64,000 nt of DNA, taken from assembly GCA_030765055.1 (NCBI GenBank), contig JAUKNK010000057.1, forward strand, positions 4,767,501 to 4,831,500, written 5' to 3'. This stretch comes from Mantis religiosa. Lineage: Eukaryota > Arthropoda > Insecta > Mantodea > Mantidae. Each line of letters begins with the position of its first letter. The stretch's first letter is position 1. Position numbers and translations under genes: made by a program. This document shows, in pieces, positions 35,979 through 47,907 of this stretch. The notes under the pieces are model-generated. The model was not told the DNA's origin. It made no database searches and saw only the letters and a program-made list of their open reading frames with translations.

Positions 35979-38900
35979 TCATACTTGTGTATTAAAACCG
36001 ATTTTAAAAACAAACCGCAGTGCCTTATCCACGGCCACTGGGTCGTCACCTAAAATACTGAGCAAGTTAGCTCCCAAGCCCAAAGACTGGCGAACGCGGG
36101 CGTACTGTGGGCAATCGAGTAAAATATGCCGCACAGTGAGGCGTACGGCACACGGAGCACACACTGGGGCAGGTTCCCCTCTCAACAAATGACCATGAGT
36201 AGCTCGTGTGTGCCCAATTCTCAGCCGGGTGAGTATCACCTCGGCTCGCCGTTTATCCCTGCAGGAAGTTAGCCAGGGTCGTACGCTCTCTTTAATTGCC
36301 CGGAGTTGTGTGCCTTGTAAAGCTGTCCAGGAGTGCTGCCAAGCAGAGAGGAGTTGGCGACGAAAAAAGCGTTGCACATCCTGGTATGGCACAGTAGTTG
36401 TTAAACTCCGGGGCAAACGGCAAGCGAGCTTTGCAGCCGCGTCCGCCTCCTCGTTTCCGGAAATCCCCACAAGGCCTGGGGTCCAAGTAAAAACAAAATT
36501 GTACCCGCGCCGGAGCATTTGCGAGATCTGGGCCTGTATTTTTAAAACGAGGGTCTGAGCGGCAGTGTGCTGTTGCAAGGCCTGAAGCGCACTCAGAGAG
36601 TCAGTGCAGACAATAAAATAGCCAGGAGCTAACTTGCAAATAAAAAGGAGCAGATAGAGGATGGCATACAACTCTGCTGAGAAGACCGAAGTGGAGTCCA
36701 GAAGGCGAAATTTATGAGCCTCACCGTTAATGAAGAATGCGCAACCCGTAGTGCTACCTTACTGAGGACCGTCTGTAAAGACCGGAACATAGTTAGGGTA
36801 ACGGCCCAGTAGTTCGGCAAAAAGTTGTTGGAACACCGAATGTGGAGTAGCGAGTTTAGAGTTGCTGGAAAGAGCGAGATCGAACCGCGCACGATCCAGT
36901 TGCCAAGCAGGATAAGGGCTGATGGACGACCTCTCCACGCGAGGCATTCGGAGGCCATGGGAATGTAGGAGATCCCGAAATCTTATTCCCATGGGGCGTG
37001 TCCGAGAACCAGGGCGCATATAACGGTTGACTAAATCTGGACACAGAACTGGTTTAAAACAGGGATGATTGGGATAACTTGCCAACTTCGAGACGTACGA
37101 GCAGAGTAACAGCGAGCGACGAATATGGAGTGGAGGTTCGCCTGAGTCTGCATACAGGCAGTCGACTCGAGTGGTGCGGACAGCTCCTGTGGCAAGGCGG
37201 ATGCCAGTATGATGCACGGTGTATAAAAGGCGAAGTTTAGAGGCGGTCGCTGCGCCATAAATAAAACTGCCATAGTCCAGCTTGGACCGAACCAGAGAGC
37301 GGTACAGCCTCAACATTACAGTGCGATCGCCCCCCCCCCCCAAGATGCTCCAGATAATACCTTCAGCACCCGAAGAGAACGATCGCAAGAGGCTCGAAGG
37401 TGACGAATGTGGTGCTCCCAGTTGAGCTGTCGGTCTAAGGAGAGGCCCAAGAACTTCAGGTACGGGACAAATGGCAGGGGTGTGCCGTTCAAATAAAGAT
37501 CAGGAGGCGGGTGAATACCTCGTAGGCGGTGAAAGTGGATACACTGCGTCTTCGCAGCTGAAAAACGGAAGCCGGTTTGAAGCGCCCAAGCTGCAAGCTG
37601 GGTAATGGTCAGCTGCAGTTGGCGCTCAATGTGATCTATGTTGGCAGACCTATAATAAGCTGCGAAGTCGTCAACATAGAGGGATGATGGAATTCCACTT
37701 CGAACGGCACTAGTGATGCCGTTAATCGCTACGGCAAAAAGGGTGACGCTCAAAATTGACCCTTGAGGTACGCCGTTCTCCTGTATCCGCTCCCGTGATA
37801 TCGTGTTACCTATGCGAACCCGAAAACGGCGAAGTTTTAAAAAGTTGCATAGGAACTCCGGTAGATGACCACGCATACCGTAACCATGTAGGTTACGGAG
37901 TATGCCGTACCGCCAGTTGGTGTCATAAGCCTTCTCCAGGTCGAGGAACACGCCCACGGCGATTGTTTCAGTAGAAACGCGTCGGAAATATACCCCTCAA
38001 GGCGTGTTAGGTTATCGACACTTGAGCGATGGCGACGAAAACCGCATTGCAAGTTGGACAGATGGTTATGTTTTTCTAGCCACCAATTTAACCGAGCGTT
38101 TATCATTCGCCCCAACGTCTTACAGATGACACTCGTTAGGCAAATGGGGCGGTAGCTAGATGGTAGCGTGCGGTCCTTTCCGGGTCGAGGGATGGGGATG
38201 ACAATACCCTCTCGCCAGGAGGAAGGGAAAACCCGCTCATGCCAAATGCGATTATAGATGTTTAAAAGGAAACATAGCGCCTCAGATGGAAAATGTAGTA
38301 GCATCTGTCGGTGTACGTCATCGGGAACTGGAGAAGAATCCTTTGCTAACGCTAGAGAATGGGCGAGCTCGGCAGCGGTAAAAGGTTGGAGGTATGGCTC
38401 GGTTCAGTCACTATTAAAATTTAGTTGTACCCGTTCCGCCTTTTCCTTAATAGGCAGGAAGAGAGCGTCATAACGGGCAGTTTGGCTCGTGGCAGCAAAT
38501 GTTGTAGCTAGGGCTTCAGCTATGTCCTGCTCGGTGGTCCACATGGAACCGTTGATGGCAAGGCCGGGAATTACCGTCCGGCGATACTTGCCATACATCC
38601 GCCGAACAGCTGACCATACTTGTTGGGTAGAGCTGCGCCGGGAAAGCGAAGGCACATAGGCTTCCCAAGATTTACGCTTTGCGTTGCGCAGTATAAAGCG
38701 TGCCCTGGCGCGAGAACGTTTGAAGGCGACGAAGTTCCCTTCCGTCGGGTGCCGCTGAAAAACGCGCAAAGCACGTTTGCGTGCTTTGATAGCCAAACTG
38801 CATTCCTCGGACACCACGGTACAGGGATATGACGTGGTGTAGGGGAACCTCGAGGAATGCTGGATTCTGCTGCGAGCAGGATCGAGCAAGTAAAATATTT

Positions 38901-39655
38901 GACCATTTCATCGATGGTGTCGAAATTATCGTCGATGAGGTGTATGAGGGATTGCAATTTTCCCCAGTTAGCTTTGGAAATAATCCAGCGGGGATGTCGA
39001 GAAGGTACACATTGGCGGCCAGAAAATGAATGTTAATGGGATAATGATCACTGCCAAAAAGGTCGGAAAGTACTGACCACTCAAGTAGTGGTACTAATGA
39101 CGGACTGCAGAAAGAAAGGTCTAGTACGGAATGTGTACCATAAGCGGATGATAGGAATGTCGGGTCACCAGTATTTAGCAGAAGCAGGTCAGACTTATCG
39201 AAGACGTCTACGAGGAGGCATCCACGGGCGTCATCTGTGTCTCATCCCCAGAGCGTGTGCTTGGCATTCAAATCTCCCACAAGGAGTAGTGGTGAGGGGA
39301 GCTGAGCCAATAGAGCTTGAAGATCACGCTCTGGAACTATACTGAGCGGCGGCAGGTACATGTTGCATATGGTAAAACTGATGCTCTCCAGCTGTATCCG
39401 AACGGCCACAGCCGTGAGAGGAACGTTGGCGGCTGAGATGTTAGGCGCCACTAAGGTAGCAACGCCACCGCTTGCACGCATACCTGCAAGAGAGTCGCTT
39501 CTAAACGCAGAGAAAGAGTGAAGGTGTAACGAGTGATTGGGATGTAAGTGGGTTTCCTGGAGGCAAATAATTGATGGTGACCGTTGAGAAACTAAATGTT
39601 GTAGGTCTTGAGCACGAGCTCGAAAACCATTGCCATTCCACTGGATTATTTCCAT
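35979..39655 (-). pseudogene. LINE ORF2: endonuclease, reverse transcriptase, RNase H
   Basis: Endonuclease: MEIIQWNGNGFRARAQDLQH at the start, LQETHL, GDLNAKHTLWG, then an in-frame TGA at 39242-39244 and FGSDHYPINIHF further on. RT: SSYRPICLTSVICKTLGRMI (about 38170-38110), VFLDLEKAYD, NGVPQGSILS and SLYVDDFAA with the catalytic Asp pair near 37670. RNase H: VFTDGPQ then a TAA at 36759-36761, TDSLSALQAL near 36610 and GNEEADAAAK near 36440. There is a frame change near a run of ten C (37331-37340) and another near 38890-38960. Confidence 0.9.
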
Positions 39656-39664
39656 GAAGAGTTT

Positions 39665-40822
39665 TTAATGGGCCGTTTTAACCTTTTTCTTGACCTTGGC
39701 TGACTTGGGCCCTGCGATTCGAAAATCGTTAGCGTCCTGTGACTCCGCTGATGTTCGGGAGTCAGAACTACGGCTCGTAGAACGAGACCGGCATCTAATA
39801 GAGGGCGAGCGACTTCGCGATCTATGCTGTGGTCGGGATCGGTTTTTCACAGTTACTACGGGATTGTTGTTACTCGCTGATGGCTTGGTGTCTGGAGTCT
39901 GTACGGTTGAAACGGAAGTAGTGCTGGTGGATATACAAACAGTCTGAGACGTAGGTTTAACGGCTATAAAGTCAGTCTGCGTGGATGCGTGGGCGACAGG
40001 GACGTGTTGAACAGCAACAGTGGTATTAGGAGTACGGCGAGCTGCTAGTGCATATCCAGTAGTAGTGGTAGCAGGCTTCAGTTGTTCGAAGCGCCGTCGT
40101 GCCTCTGGAAAAGTCAGGCGTTCCTTTACACGTAGCTCCTGAATACTTCTTTCATCCATGAATTTAGGGCACTGTCGCGAGCTGGAGGGATGACTACCAC
40201 CACAGTTCACGCAACAAGGTGTTCGACTGCAGTTAGGATCGTCGTGCTTCGGTAGGCCACATTGCTCACAAAGAGCAGGATTGGTACATGTGACCTTAGT
40301 ATGTCCGAACCGCTGACATTGGAAGCAGCGCATGGGGTTCGGGACATACTGGCGGACGCTAGCACGTTCATAGCCGCAATATATGTATTCGGGTAACTTC
40401 GTCCCAGCAAAAGTTAGAAAAATCGTACGTAAGGGGTACTCCTTGTCATCTTGCTTTCTTATTAGCCGGTACGCCTGACAAACAAGTTGATCAGAGAGGC
40501 AACCTACTATCTCTTCATTCGCAAGACCATCTAAGCTGGAGGTGGTGAATACTCCTCTACACGTATTCAGCGTTTTGTGTGGGGCTACCCGGATAGGGTA
40601 GGAGCCCAACAAAGACGCTTTTTGCAGCTTTTTAGACTGGTCTGCAGTTGAGGTCTCTAACAGTAAGCTACCGTCTCGGAGACGCGTAGCTTTTTAACCG
40701 GGCCACTGATTTTATCAAGTTCTCGCTTTATATAAAATGGACTAACCTCTTTAAACGTTTTCCCATCACAAGCCAAGGTCATTATCAAAAAAGGGTCAAT
40801 GAAAGATTGTTTGCGCGGAGAC
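39665..40822 (-). pseudogene. LINE ORF1, Gag-like zinc-knuckle protein
   Basis: Starts MSPRKQSFIDPFLIMTL at 40822 and frameshifts near 40690, where KATRLRDGSLLLETSTAD would continue. The second part (40612-39665) has CFQCQRFGHTKVTC, CEQCGLPKHDDPNC and CVNCGGSHPSSSRQC: three CCHC-type knuckles in a row, as in ORF1 of jockey- and I-type elements. A Ser/Arg-rich tail follows (RSRPQHRSRSRSPSIRCRSR). In intact elements the protein binds the element RNA. One frameshift kills this copy. Confidence 0.85.
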
Positions 40823-41775
40823 ATGATGATATAGACCCCCATCCGGAACCGTCGGCGTCAGCCTGCCATCCGGGGGTTAAAGAAAGACACCGAATCTTCA
40901 CGGTCTGTGCCGTCATGGGGACCCCACCCATGACCGATCTCATTTGTACTTCAGAAAAGCTACCCTTCAATATCCACTGCTTGTCCGTATGGGTAAACCG
41001 TTCACCACGCACACCCCAGCTTTATGCCCCTACCACAGGAATAACCGCCTGTGGCTCCCCACTTTAGGCCGCGCTGCGCATAAAGGGCACACGCGGATTC
41101 AGGGGACTTGTGGTGGATTACACCGGGGTTCCGTCAGCGGTAACACGTCCGGTCCGTGATACTAACCCAACGGCAACGCGGCCGTCGGGAGATTAACACA
41201 GACCGGGCCCTCAAGGAGCTACGTGGGTGTACTTGACGGTGTGGACGGGCTCCGCACCTAAGGCTACACATAGGGGCAGTGCGAAGGGTCCGCTCAACCT
41301 TCACTTTTGAGACCTCCGGAGAGCACACATGTCGGAAGCCGCGCTGAAATCCGTGGGACAGAACCACGGAGATAGGAGAGATCCCTGCTGGTGAGACAGG
41401 AGTTATAAACCTAAGAACTTACGTGCTAATAAAAATAATAAAGAACTAGAAGAGGAAGAATGTGATGCTTACTGACAAGCAGTAGCTACACGTGGCACAA
41501 TTGATGGAGATGAAGGGGATGAATTGAGGGTGAATGGATAGGGACCCCGGGATCGCCAATCCCGTAACCACCGTAGTAGGTCCCTGGGGGAAATACCAGA
41601 GCCTCTTCTGCCAGTTTTCGGGGTTACTGATGGGCCTTCTCGGCAGCCATAGCGGTCCTGGGGTACACCAAGTCCCCACCGTACATCACCCCATCAGTCG
41701 GTCCCCTACTTCCTGTTGGCCACCCCTCGGGACGAGGACCACAGAGGTTGGATTTTGAGGGGCTCGTGGAGATGG

Positions 41776-44300
41776 TCCATCAGGTTCTCCACATACTCAG
41801 TTGGTGACTGTTTTGCATCCGGAGGGCTCCCAAAAGCCAGGTCACAAGGGAGGCGTAAGTCTCGGTCGAACATTTAGCTGGTTGGCGTCATCCCTGTGGG
41901 TCGTGTGTTGACGAGCGGTAGGCCAGAAAGAACAGTGGCACCTTGACGTCCCAGTCTCGCTGATGGCTGGCCACCACCTTCCTCAGGTGCTCTTATAAGG
42001 TCTTGATGTATCCCTCCACTATGCCATCTGACTGGGGATGTAGGGATGTTGTGCGGGTTTTGTTCATCCCAAGTCTCTCCAGTGCCACCTTCATCAGATT
42101 GGACTCAGAATTGGTGCCCTGGTCGCTGTGGAGCACTAACGGCACCCCAAATCGGCAGAAAACTTGCTCCACAAGGCAGTCTGCGATTGTCTTTGACTCT
42201 TGGTTCGGGATGGCATACACCTACGGCCACTTGGTGAAGTAGTCCACGACCAACATTATGTACTTGTTGCCTCGGTCGGACACTGGGAATGGTCCAGCTA
42301 TGTCAACGGCGATTCTTTCGAATGGATCTCCGACATTGTACTGCTGCATGCGATCCCGGATCCTAGTCTGGGGGCCGCAATTCGCCGCGCAGACGTTACA
42401 TTAACGACACTCTCACCGTCTGCGCGGAGCCTCAGCCAGTAGTAGCGCTGTCAGAAGTTTTCGATCGTCCGGTTGCTCCCAAGTGTCCTCCTGAAGTACC
42501 GGCGTGCACTTCCTCCAGGACTTCCGGGACCTTACTTCGGGGAAGTACCAACTGTTCTCTCTGCGTCTTCCCATCCGGTGATTCCCATATTCGGAACAGC
42601 ACACCCTCTTTGGTATTCATTGAGTCCCACTGGGCCAAGTATGACTTGTAGGTGGACCTCCTCAGTGCAATGTCCTCCCAGGTTGGTCTTGTCCCTGCCT
42701 CCACTTCCCTCAAGAGTGGTCCCAAGTCTGCGGCTGCCAGCTGCTTCCTCCTCAGGGCTGCGCTATCCAAGCCATCCGCAGCCACTGCCGTGACCACTCT
42801 TGACAGCTGCGGCACGCTCCTTCTGTTCCACTCTTGTGCATTGGCTACACTGCTCTGGACATGGTCTGCGTTACCGTGGCTCTTCCCTCTACGATGTTCA
42901 GAGATAAAGTCGTAACCGCTCGGCCTCTGGACCAAACGTGCTGTCTGGTCTTCCAGGTCCCTAAAGCTCAATAGCCAGGTTAGGGCGGAGTGGTCAGTCC
43001 TCAGGTGTAACGGCTGACCGTACAAGTATTTGTAGAATTGCTCCAAGGTCTTTAAAACCGCCAATAATTCTTGGCGGGTAAGGCTGTAGTTCTTCGCAGC
43101 CTTGGTTATGGTCTTGCTGTAGTAGGCTATCACCCGCACCTGGCCGTCCTGGACTTGGGATAGGACGCATCCAATGTAATGGTCGCTGGCGTTGGTGTCT
43201 ATAATGAAGGCACCGCCTGGTTGTGTAAATCCCAGCTGGAAAGCGTCCTCGGCGTCCTCCGTCCACACATAAGGTCGATGTTCTTCTGTCAGTAGGGTGA
43301 GGGGAAATCTTTCTTATCCTTTGGGCGCGGCCAGTCTCTCACAGCCTGTGTCTACGCCGGGTCTGTGGCCACTCCGGTTGCTGAGACTATGTGGCCCAAG
43401 TAGTTAACTTCCTTGCGGAAGAGCTGGCACTTCTTCGCATTCAGCTTCAAGTTGGTCGCCTGTAGTCTCTGTAGCACGTTACTCAGATTTTCGAGATGGC
43501 CTTCAAAGGTCTTACAGACGATGATGATGTCATCCAGGTATAGCAGGCAGGCGTCGTATGTCAGTCCTCTCATCACTGACTCCATGAGGCGCTGGAAGGT
43601 AATTGGGGCGTTGCAGAGGCCAAAGGGCATAACTGTGAACTGTCAGAGCCCATGGTCTGTCGAGAATGCGGTCTTCATATTGTCTCTCGGGTCTAGAGCT
43701 ACCTGTCAGTAACCCGACTTCAGGGGCAGGGTCGAAAACCTCTGTGCACCAGCTAGCGTGTCCAGCGTGTCATCAATCCGGGGTAAGGGGAAACAGTCCT
43801 TCCGGGTGACAGCGACCTCTTCTCCTTTGAGCCGCAAGACATTCCTGCCGACGTCGACCGTCGCCTCGTGGCTCCTGAGGGCATCCAGTCCCAGTATCAC
43901 CTCCCGAGCCACCTTCGCGACGAACACCCACAGATGCACGGCACTGCGTCCCAAGGTCAGCTTCAGCAGATCCTCCATCTCCACAGGCAAGGTATGGCCA
44001 GATACCGTTATCAGCCGGTATGGTCGGCTCGGCGTCCTCGACGGCAAACCCTTGGCTATGTCAGGTCTGATGACGGTCACGGCTGCCCCGGTGTCCACCA
44101 GCATGCGGCACGGCTTCCCTCTCACACAACCATCCGCGATGAGGCTGTCATCCATCCGCCGGCTGACAGCGCGCAGTGTCACTCGAGGGGTTGGTGGTGA
44201 TGGCGCCTTCGTGCCCCTCGCCACGGCGGCCCTTACTCGTTTCGCGGCTGCTCTCCCTGGTGTGAGCAGTCTTTTTTCAGGGGTCCCGCCTGTCAACATC
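41776..44300 (-). pseudogene. G6 pol (protease to integrase)
   Basis: Minus strand. The protease is intact in its motif (LVDTGAAVTVIRPDIAKG, about 44110-44060). Downstream, an in-frame deletion joins LRLKGEE directly to VTRKDCFPLPRI, removing the protease-RT linker and the first RT part. RT has LLYLDDIIIV (about 43545-43515). RNase H (43268-42900) has a short deletion after EDAFQ. Integrase has HAGTSGGHLG (about 42510) and LHSDQGTNSESN (about 42120). Frameshifts and stops are present, so it is defective. Confidence 0.88.
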
Positions 44301-45258
44301 CCCAACACACGTCACTATGTCTTCGCCGGCGCCCCTCGGCTGGTCTTATGTCTCCGGTGTAGCGGACAATCCTCGTACTCGACGCCGGGATAGCCGTCAC
44401 CTTGGCTGTCTCCATCCTCAATGCTGCCGTCAGCGCCTCGTGGATGGTTGTGTAGTCACCGAGCATTAGGCGCTGACGTATCTCGGTGTCTCGAACTCCG
44501 TCGACAAAGGCGCAGGCGGCTTCCCGGAATACGAACTCCGGCGGAAGGTCAACCATGCCCTTGCTAGTCAGCTGCTCAATCGCCAGGGAGAACTCCTGCA
44601 GCGTGTCGCCTGGCTGTTGGGACCTTGTCTTCAGCTGACTGCGGTAGGCTGCGGCAAGGCGGTGGTTCCCGAAACGGTTCTCCAGGGTCTTAAAGATATC
44701 CTTGGGAGCCGCCGCTGTCTGGACCGCGTTTAGGACTTCCGCTGCCCGTTCTTCGAGGCCACCAATTAGCTCTGCGGCCGCTTCCCCTGGTGACCACTTG
44801 TTATGTCTGTCCACCGTGTCGAAATGACGGCGGTAGGCCTCGAGCTTTGACGCGCCGTCGTATTTCGGAGGAGTGACGCGCGCCGATGTGGTGTCGCGTC
44901 CTGGTGCGTGGGCCCTCAAGTTCTTTAACCTCCTGTGGACGAAGTCTTCTACCATGGCGTTCAGGGACTTGACGCATCTCTCGGCCTTTCCTTCCTGGTC
45001 GTTAACGCGGCTCGCCAGGTCTTGGACGCGCTAACCAAGCTCCGTGACGTCCCCTTTACGTCAGCTAACTGCTCTTCAAATTCTGCGGCGAGGACCTCGT
45101 TTGCCGGTTTAATTTCCGTGGTCAATTCGGTCTTCATTTCTTTCAGTTCCACGGCCAGGTTATTTTCCGCTTGTTTTCGCAGCGAAGTTGTCATTTGCTG
45201 CTTTCATTTCCGTCATCTACTCCATAATGTTTTCCAATGCAGCCTCCATGTCATCCCA
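44293..45258 (-). pseudogene. G6 gag
   Basis: ATG near 45250 (ATGGAGGCTGCATTG on the minus strand), broken at once. Readable pieces are the coiled-coil part (45194-44961) and a capsid-like domain (44955-44293) with DIFKTLENRFGNHRLAAAYR, DLPPEFVFREAACAFVDGV and YTTIHEALTAALRMETAK. The zinc knuckle starts CWGC and then meets a stop. Confidence 0.85.
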
Positions 45259-45272
45259 CTTCTGACAGCAGT

Positions 45273-45752
45273 TGTGACTTTGTAGGTTCTTGAAATTAAA
45301 AGTCCAATTGCACAAACACAAAATGTTCTTTATTTCCAACAAATTACAGTTGGAACACTTGCCAATTACATAGAATTACGTAGTGCACACAATTACAATC
45401 CACCAGTTCGTCTGTCACAGGTCCACGCTACACTCACAATTAAGTACAATTCCTCCCATACATGTACGCAGTCTTCCAGTCCGTTCTCTAGCACTGCGCC
45501 CTTCACGGCTCTTCGCCAAGAAATGAACTGACTCGGCCACTGCAGCCCTTATATAGGAAGATCGCTGTGTCTGGAAGTTTCGCGGCTCAGTGAATCATCT
45601 CGATGGTTCCAGACGTCAGGGGGAGGGGAAAGAGACGGTGAAGTGCCTCGTAACACTTTCCTAACCACAAGATAAATGGGTAGGCGTGGGCTAAATGCCT
45701 CCTGTCGCCTACAAAGCTCAAGCTGGTCGTGCCTTTCGATAATTGGGTGACA
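45273..45752 (-). repeat. 5' LTR of G6 (type A, 480 bp)
   Basis: On the minus strand it starts TGTCACCCAATTATCG and ends CCTACAAAGTCACA. It matches the G1 LTR in its 5' start, the TATA region (CTTATATAGG on the plus strand, about 45549-45558) and the U5 part. It is followed on the minus strand by ACTGCTGTCAGAAGTGGGAT, a primer-binding-like site. Confidence 0.85.
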
Positions 45753-47290
45753 ATTTAATTGTAAAACAATCATTAGAAATTCAGATCAATGAAGTTAAAG
45801 TTTTTGTAGATCCAACATATGTCAGCGACCATTATGTGGTCATTCATAAGAAACAAGAAAACAATAAAGATATTGGAAATTGTGAGTTACGACGAATACA
45901 TGTGTAAGGTTCTTAAAAATTATAATACTCTATAATGATATCCGAAAAGATTAGATGAAAAACTAACAGAAAAGGAATGAGATGCAACCGGAGAGTTATA
46001 TAAATATTTTATAACAAATATACATGAAGCATCCTCAGAGACTTTTGGGGAAAATTAACGATAACAGGAACAGATTCACTTATGAAGTAATAAGATTAAA
46101 GAAGACACAGACATCATGTCCACCTTCATTCATATTTATCCATCTCAGTCAGATATTCTTAGCGTTTGTGTGTATTTTGTTTGTTTCTTTGTTCCTATCA
46201 CCAACAGAATGTGTCACAATTTAAACAATTAATTTGAAAATGCCAGAGCTTGTGTTATTTTTTACCTTTATCTTTAGTTTTACCTTGCTTAGAGAAATAT
46301 AGTTAATTTGTAATATATCACAATTATTATTGCAATTTAATTTGATTAAATTATTAAATTGTTGTAACTTTGACTCAAAATAAATATCATATTAGTTTGC
46401 TATATTACTATCTAAAAACATAAAATTTCCAATTATAAAAAAATCTGTTATTTTTCAATTTAATTCTTTAGATTGCGACCAGCGTTACATTGGAAGTACC
46501 AAACATGATTTTGCGACTGACACATGAGTTTTTATATACATTGCGGTTCCCAGAAGAAGTTAATTTAAAAACATAGCAAAACCTTATTTAAATGTAATTT
46601 GCTCTTATATATAATAAATATCAATGAAATCTAACTGAATTTTATGTAATTAAATGAGTATGTCATACGCTGGGGCGATTTTAAACTGTAACAATTGTAA
46701 CTTTGAAAATTGATTTAGAGTTATTGTGAAAAGGTAAATTTGTACAGAAATGAAAGTGTAACATTAGGTTGTTCATGAGATGATGCAATGTGAGAGAAAT
46801 ATTATGTAATATTGTCGTTATTGGTAGCTGCAAGAATGTGATTACATAATGTAGCAATTTGGACCAGTAGGATATAAAATACTTGGTTGCTATAGCAACG
46901 TAGAACAAAGGAAGCCGGAGAGTACCTTCAATTGACATTCTTCTGCATCAGAACTCCATACGAGTGCATGAATTTCTCCGAGCATGTGGAAATCACTGGG
47001 TAGCTTTTATGCTACTTTATCACTGTTGATAAAGACAAACACTGTGTAGGGAGCTTTCCGTACAATTTGTAACACATCAGCTAAAATATAATAACAATAC
47101 TGTAACTTCCTAATTGTCTCATGTACATATAAACAGAATAACATGTTCGTTCAAAATTAATCTTGTCATTGGTAATGTTCAGACACTAAGAGTCATCAGC
47201 TCTTTCTTCTGTTCTCCCTGAGTAAGTAGTTATCACAAATAATGTTGTCATTTTTTCTCAGAGAGGGGCGTTGAAGTTCCCAATTGCATA
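45753..47290. other. mostly unassigned; possible LINE endonuclease scrap at the left end
   Basis: 45770-45910 on the plus strand reads EIQINEVKVFVDPTYVSDHY, which weakly resembles the C-terminal endonuclease box (SDHY) of CR1-like LINEs. The rest is AT-rich with no recognised feature. Confidence 0.35.
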
Positions 47291-47291
47291 T

Positions 47292-47453
47292 TCAGCTTTC
47301 CTTCTTACCTTCAAGAATTAACTGATGCCTTTTCAAATCTGACAACCTAGTGAAGCTCTTACCACAAACTTTACATTTGTGTGGTTCTTACCTTCATGAA
47401 CTAAATTGTCTTCTCAAACTTAACTAGAGGGTAAACCTCTTATCACAACCTGT
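47292..47453 (-). pseudogene. decayed finger repeats downstream of exon 3
   Basis: Beyond the frameshift stop the DNA still carries two further finger units: a partial one with CDKRFT, and a readable HKCKVCGKSFTRLSDLKRH ending LEGKKES and a stop at 47292-47294. They are out of frame with exon 3 because of small deletions. Either the gene was longer in the recent past or this allele is a pseudogene. Confidence 0.7.
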
Positions 47454-47907
47454 TCATGAAATAAATTGTGTCTTCAAATGTGACAACTGTGTAAAGCTTT
47501 TATCACAAACTTTACATTGGTATTGAATCTTACCTTCATGAATTAAGTGATGTCTTTTCAAATCTGACAACCTAGTGAAGCTTTTACCACAAACATTACA
47601 TTGGTGTGACTTCTTACCCTCATGAACTAAATTATGTATTTTCAAATGTGACAACTGCGTAAAGCTCTTATCACAAACGTTACATTTGTGCAACTTCTCA
47701 CCTTCATGAATTAACTGATGTCTTTTCAAATCTGACAACCGAGTAAAGCTCTTACCACAAACTTTACATTGGTGTGGCTTCTTACGTCCATGAATTAAAT
47801 TATATGTTTTCAAATTTGACAAGTGAGTAAAGCTCTTGTTTGGGTCTCTTGTTGGGACTTTGGCAGAGAACAATGGAGACTTGACAGGTACTGTTTCTGC
47901 GTATAAT
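47454..47907 (-). CDS. C2H2 zinc-finger gene, exon 3 (finger array)
   Basis: Minus strand. The acceptor TTCTGCAACATTTCAG ends at 47908. One base completes an Arg codon with exon 2, then the frame LYAETVPVKSPLFSAKVP leads into fingers. Finger 1 is degenerate (no Cys pair). Fingers 2-4 are complete: HQCKVCGKSFTRLSDLKRH, HKCNVCDKSFTQLSHLKIH, HQCNVCGKSFTRLSDLKRH. Linkers are HEGEKLH-like and not the classic TGEKP. Finger 5 (YQCKVCDKSFTQLSHLKT) loses frame through a 2-base deletion and stops at 47454. The likely role is sequence-specific DNA binding in the nucleus. There is no ATG inside the exon, which fits an internal or last exon. Confidence 0.8.

Larger units (their letters stand above)
35779..41763 (-). 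mobile_element. I-clade-like non-LTR retrotransposon with RNase H, apparently full length
   Basis: The element is bounded by a perfect 12-bp target duplication, TCGTGGAGATGG (35767-35778 and 41764-41775), in the pol of G6. On the minus strand: a GC-rich 5' region of about 940 bp, ORF1 with three zinc knuckles (40822-39665), then ORF2 with endonuclease, reverse transcriptase and RNase H (39655-35979), and a 3' end ...CACACACTCACTCACCC without poly(A). Both ORFs carry a few stops and frameshifts but are otherwise easy to read. Confidence 0.92.
35084..45752 (-). mobile_element. Ty3/gypsy element G6 carrying a LINE insertion; mismatched LTRs
   Basis: Minus-strand order: 5' LTR (45273-45752), primer-binding-like site, gag, protease, RT, RNase H, integrase, 3' LTR (35084-35459). 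The integrase C-terminal region is split by a 5985-bp I-like LINE (35779-41763). The two LTRs belong to different types and the flanks (AATAT left, ATTTA right) do not match. The element is therefore probably a recombinant of two insertions. Confidence 0.9.

Noticed and set aside
40785..41367. Open frames in the 5' region of the I-like LINE as extra genes
   Set aside because: They are short, on both strands, and lie in the GC-rich 5' UTR inside the target-duplication borders.
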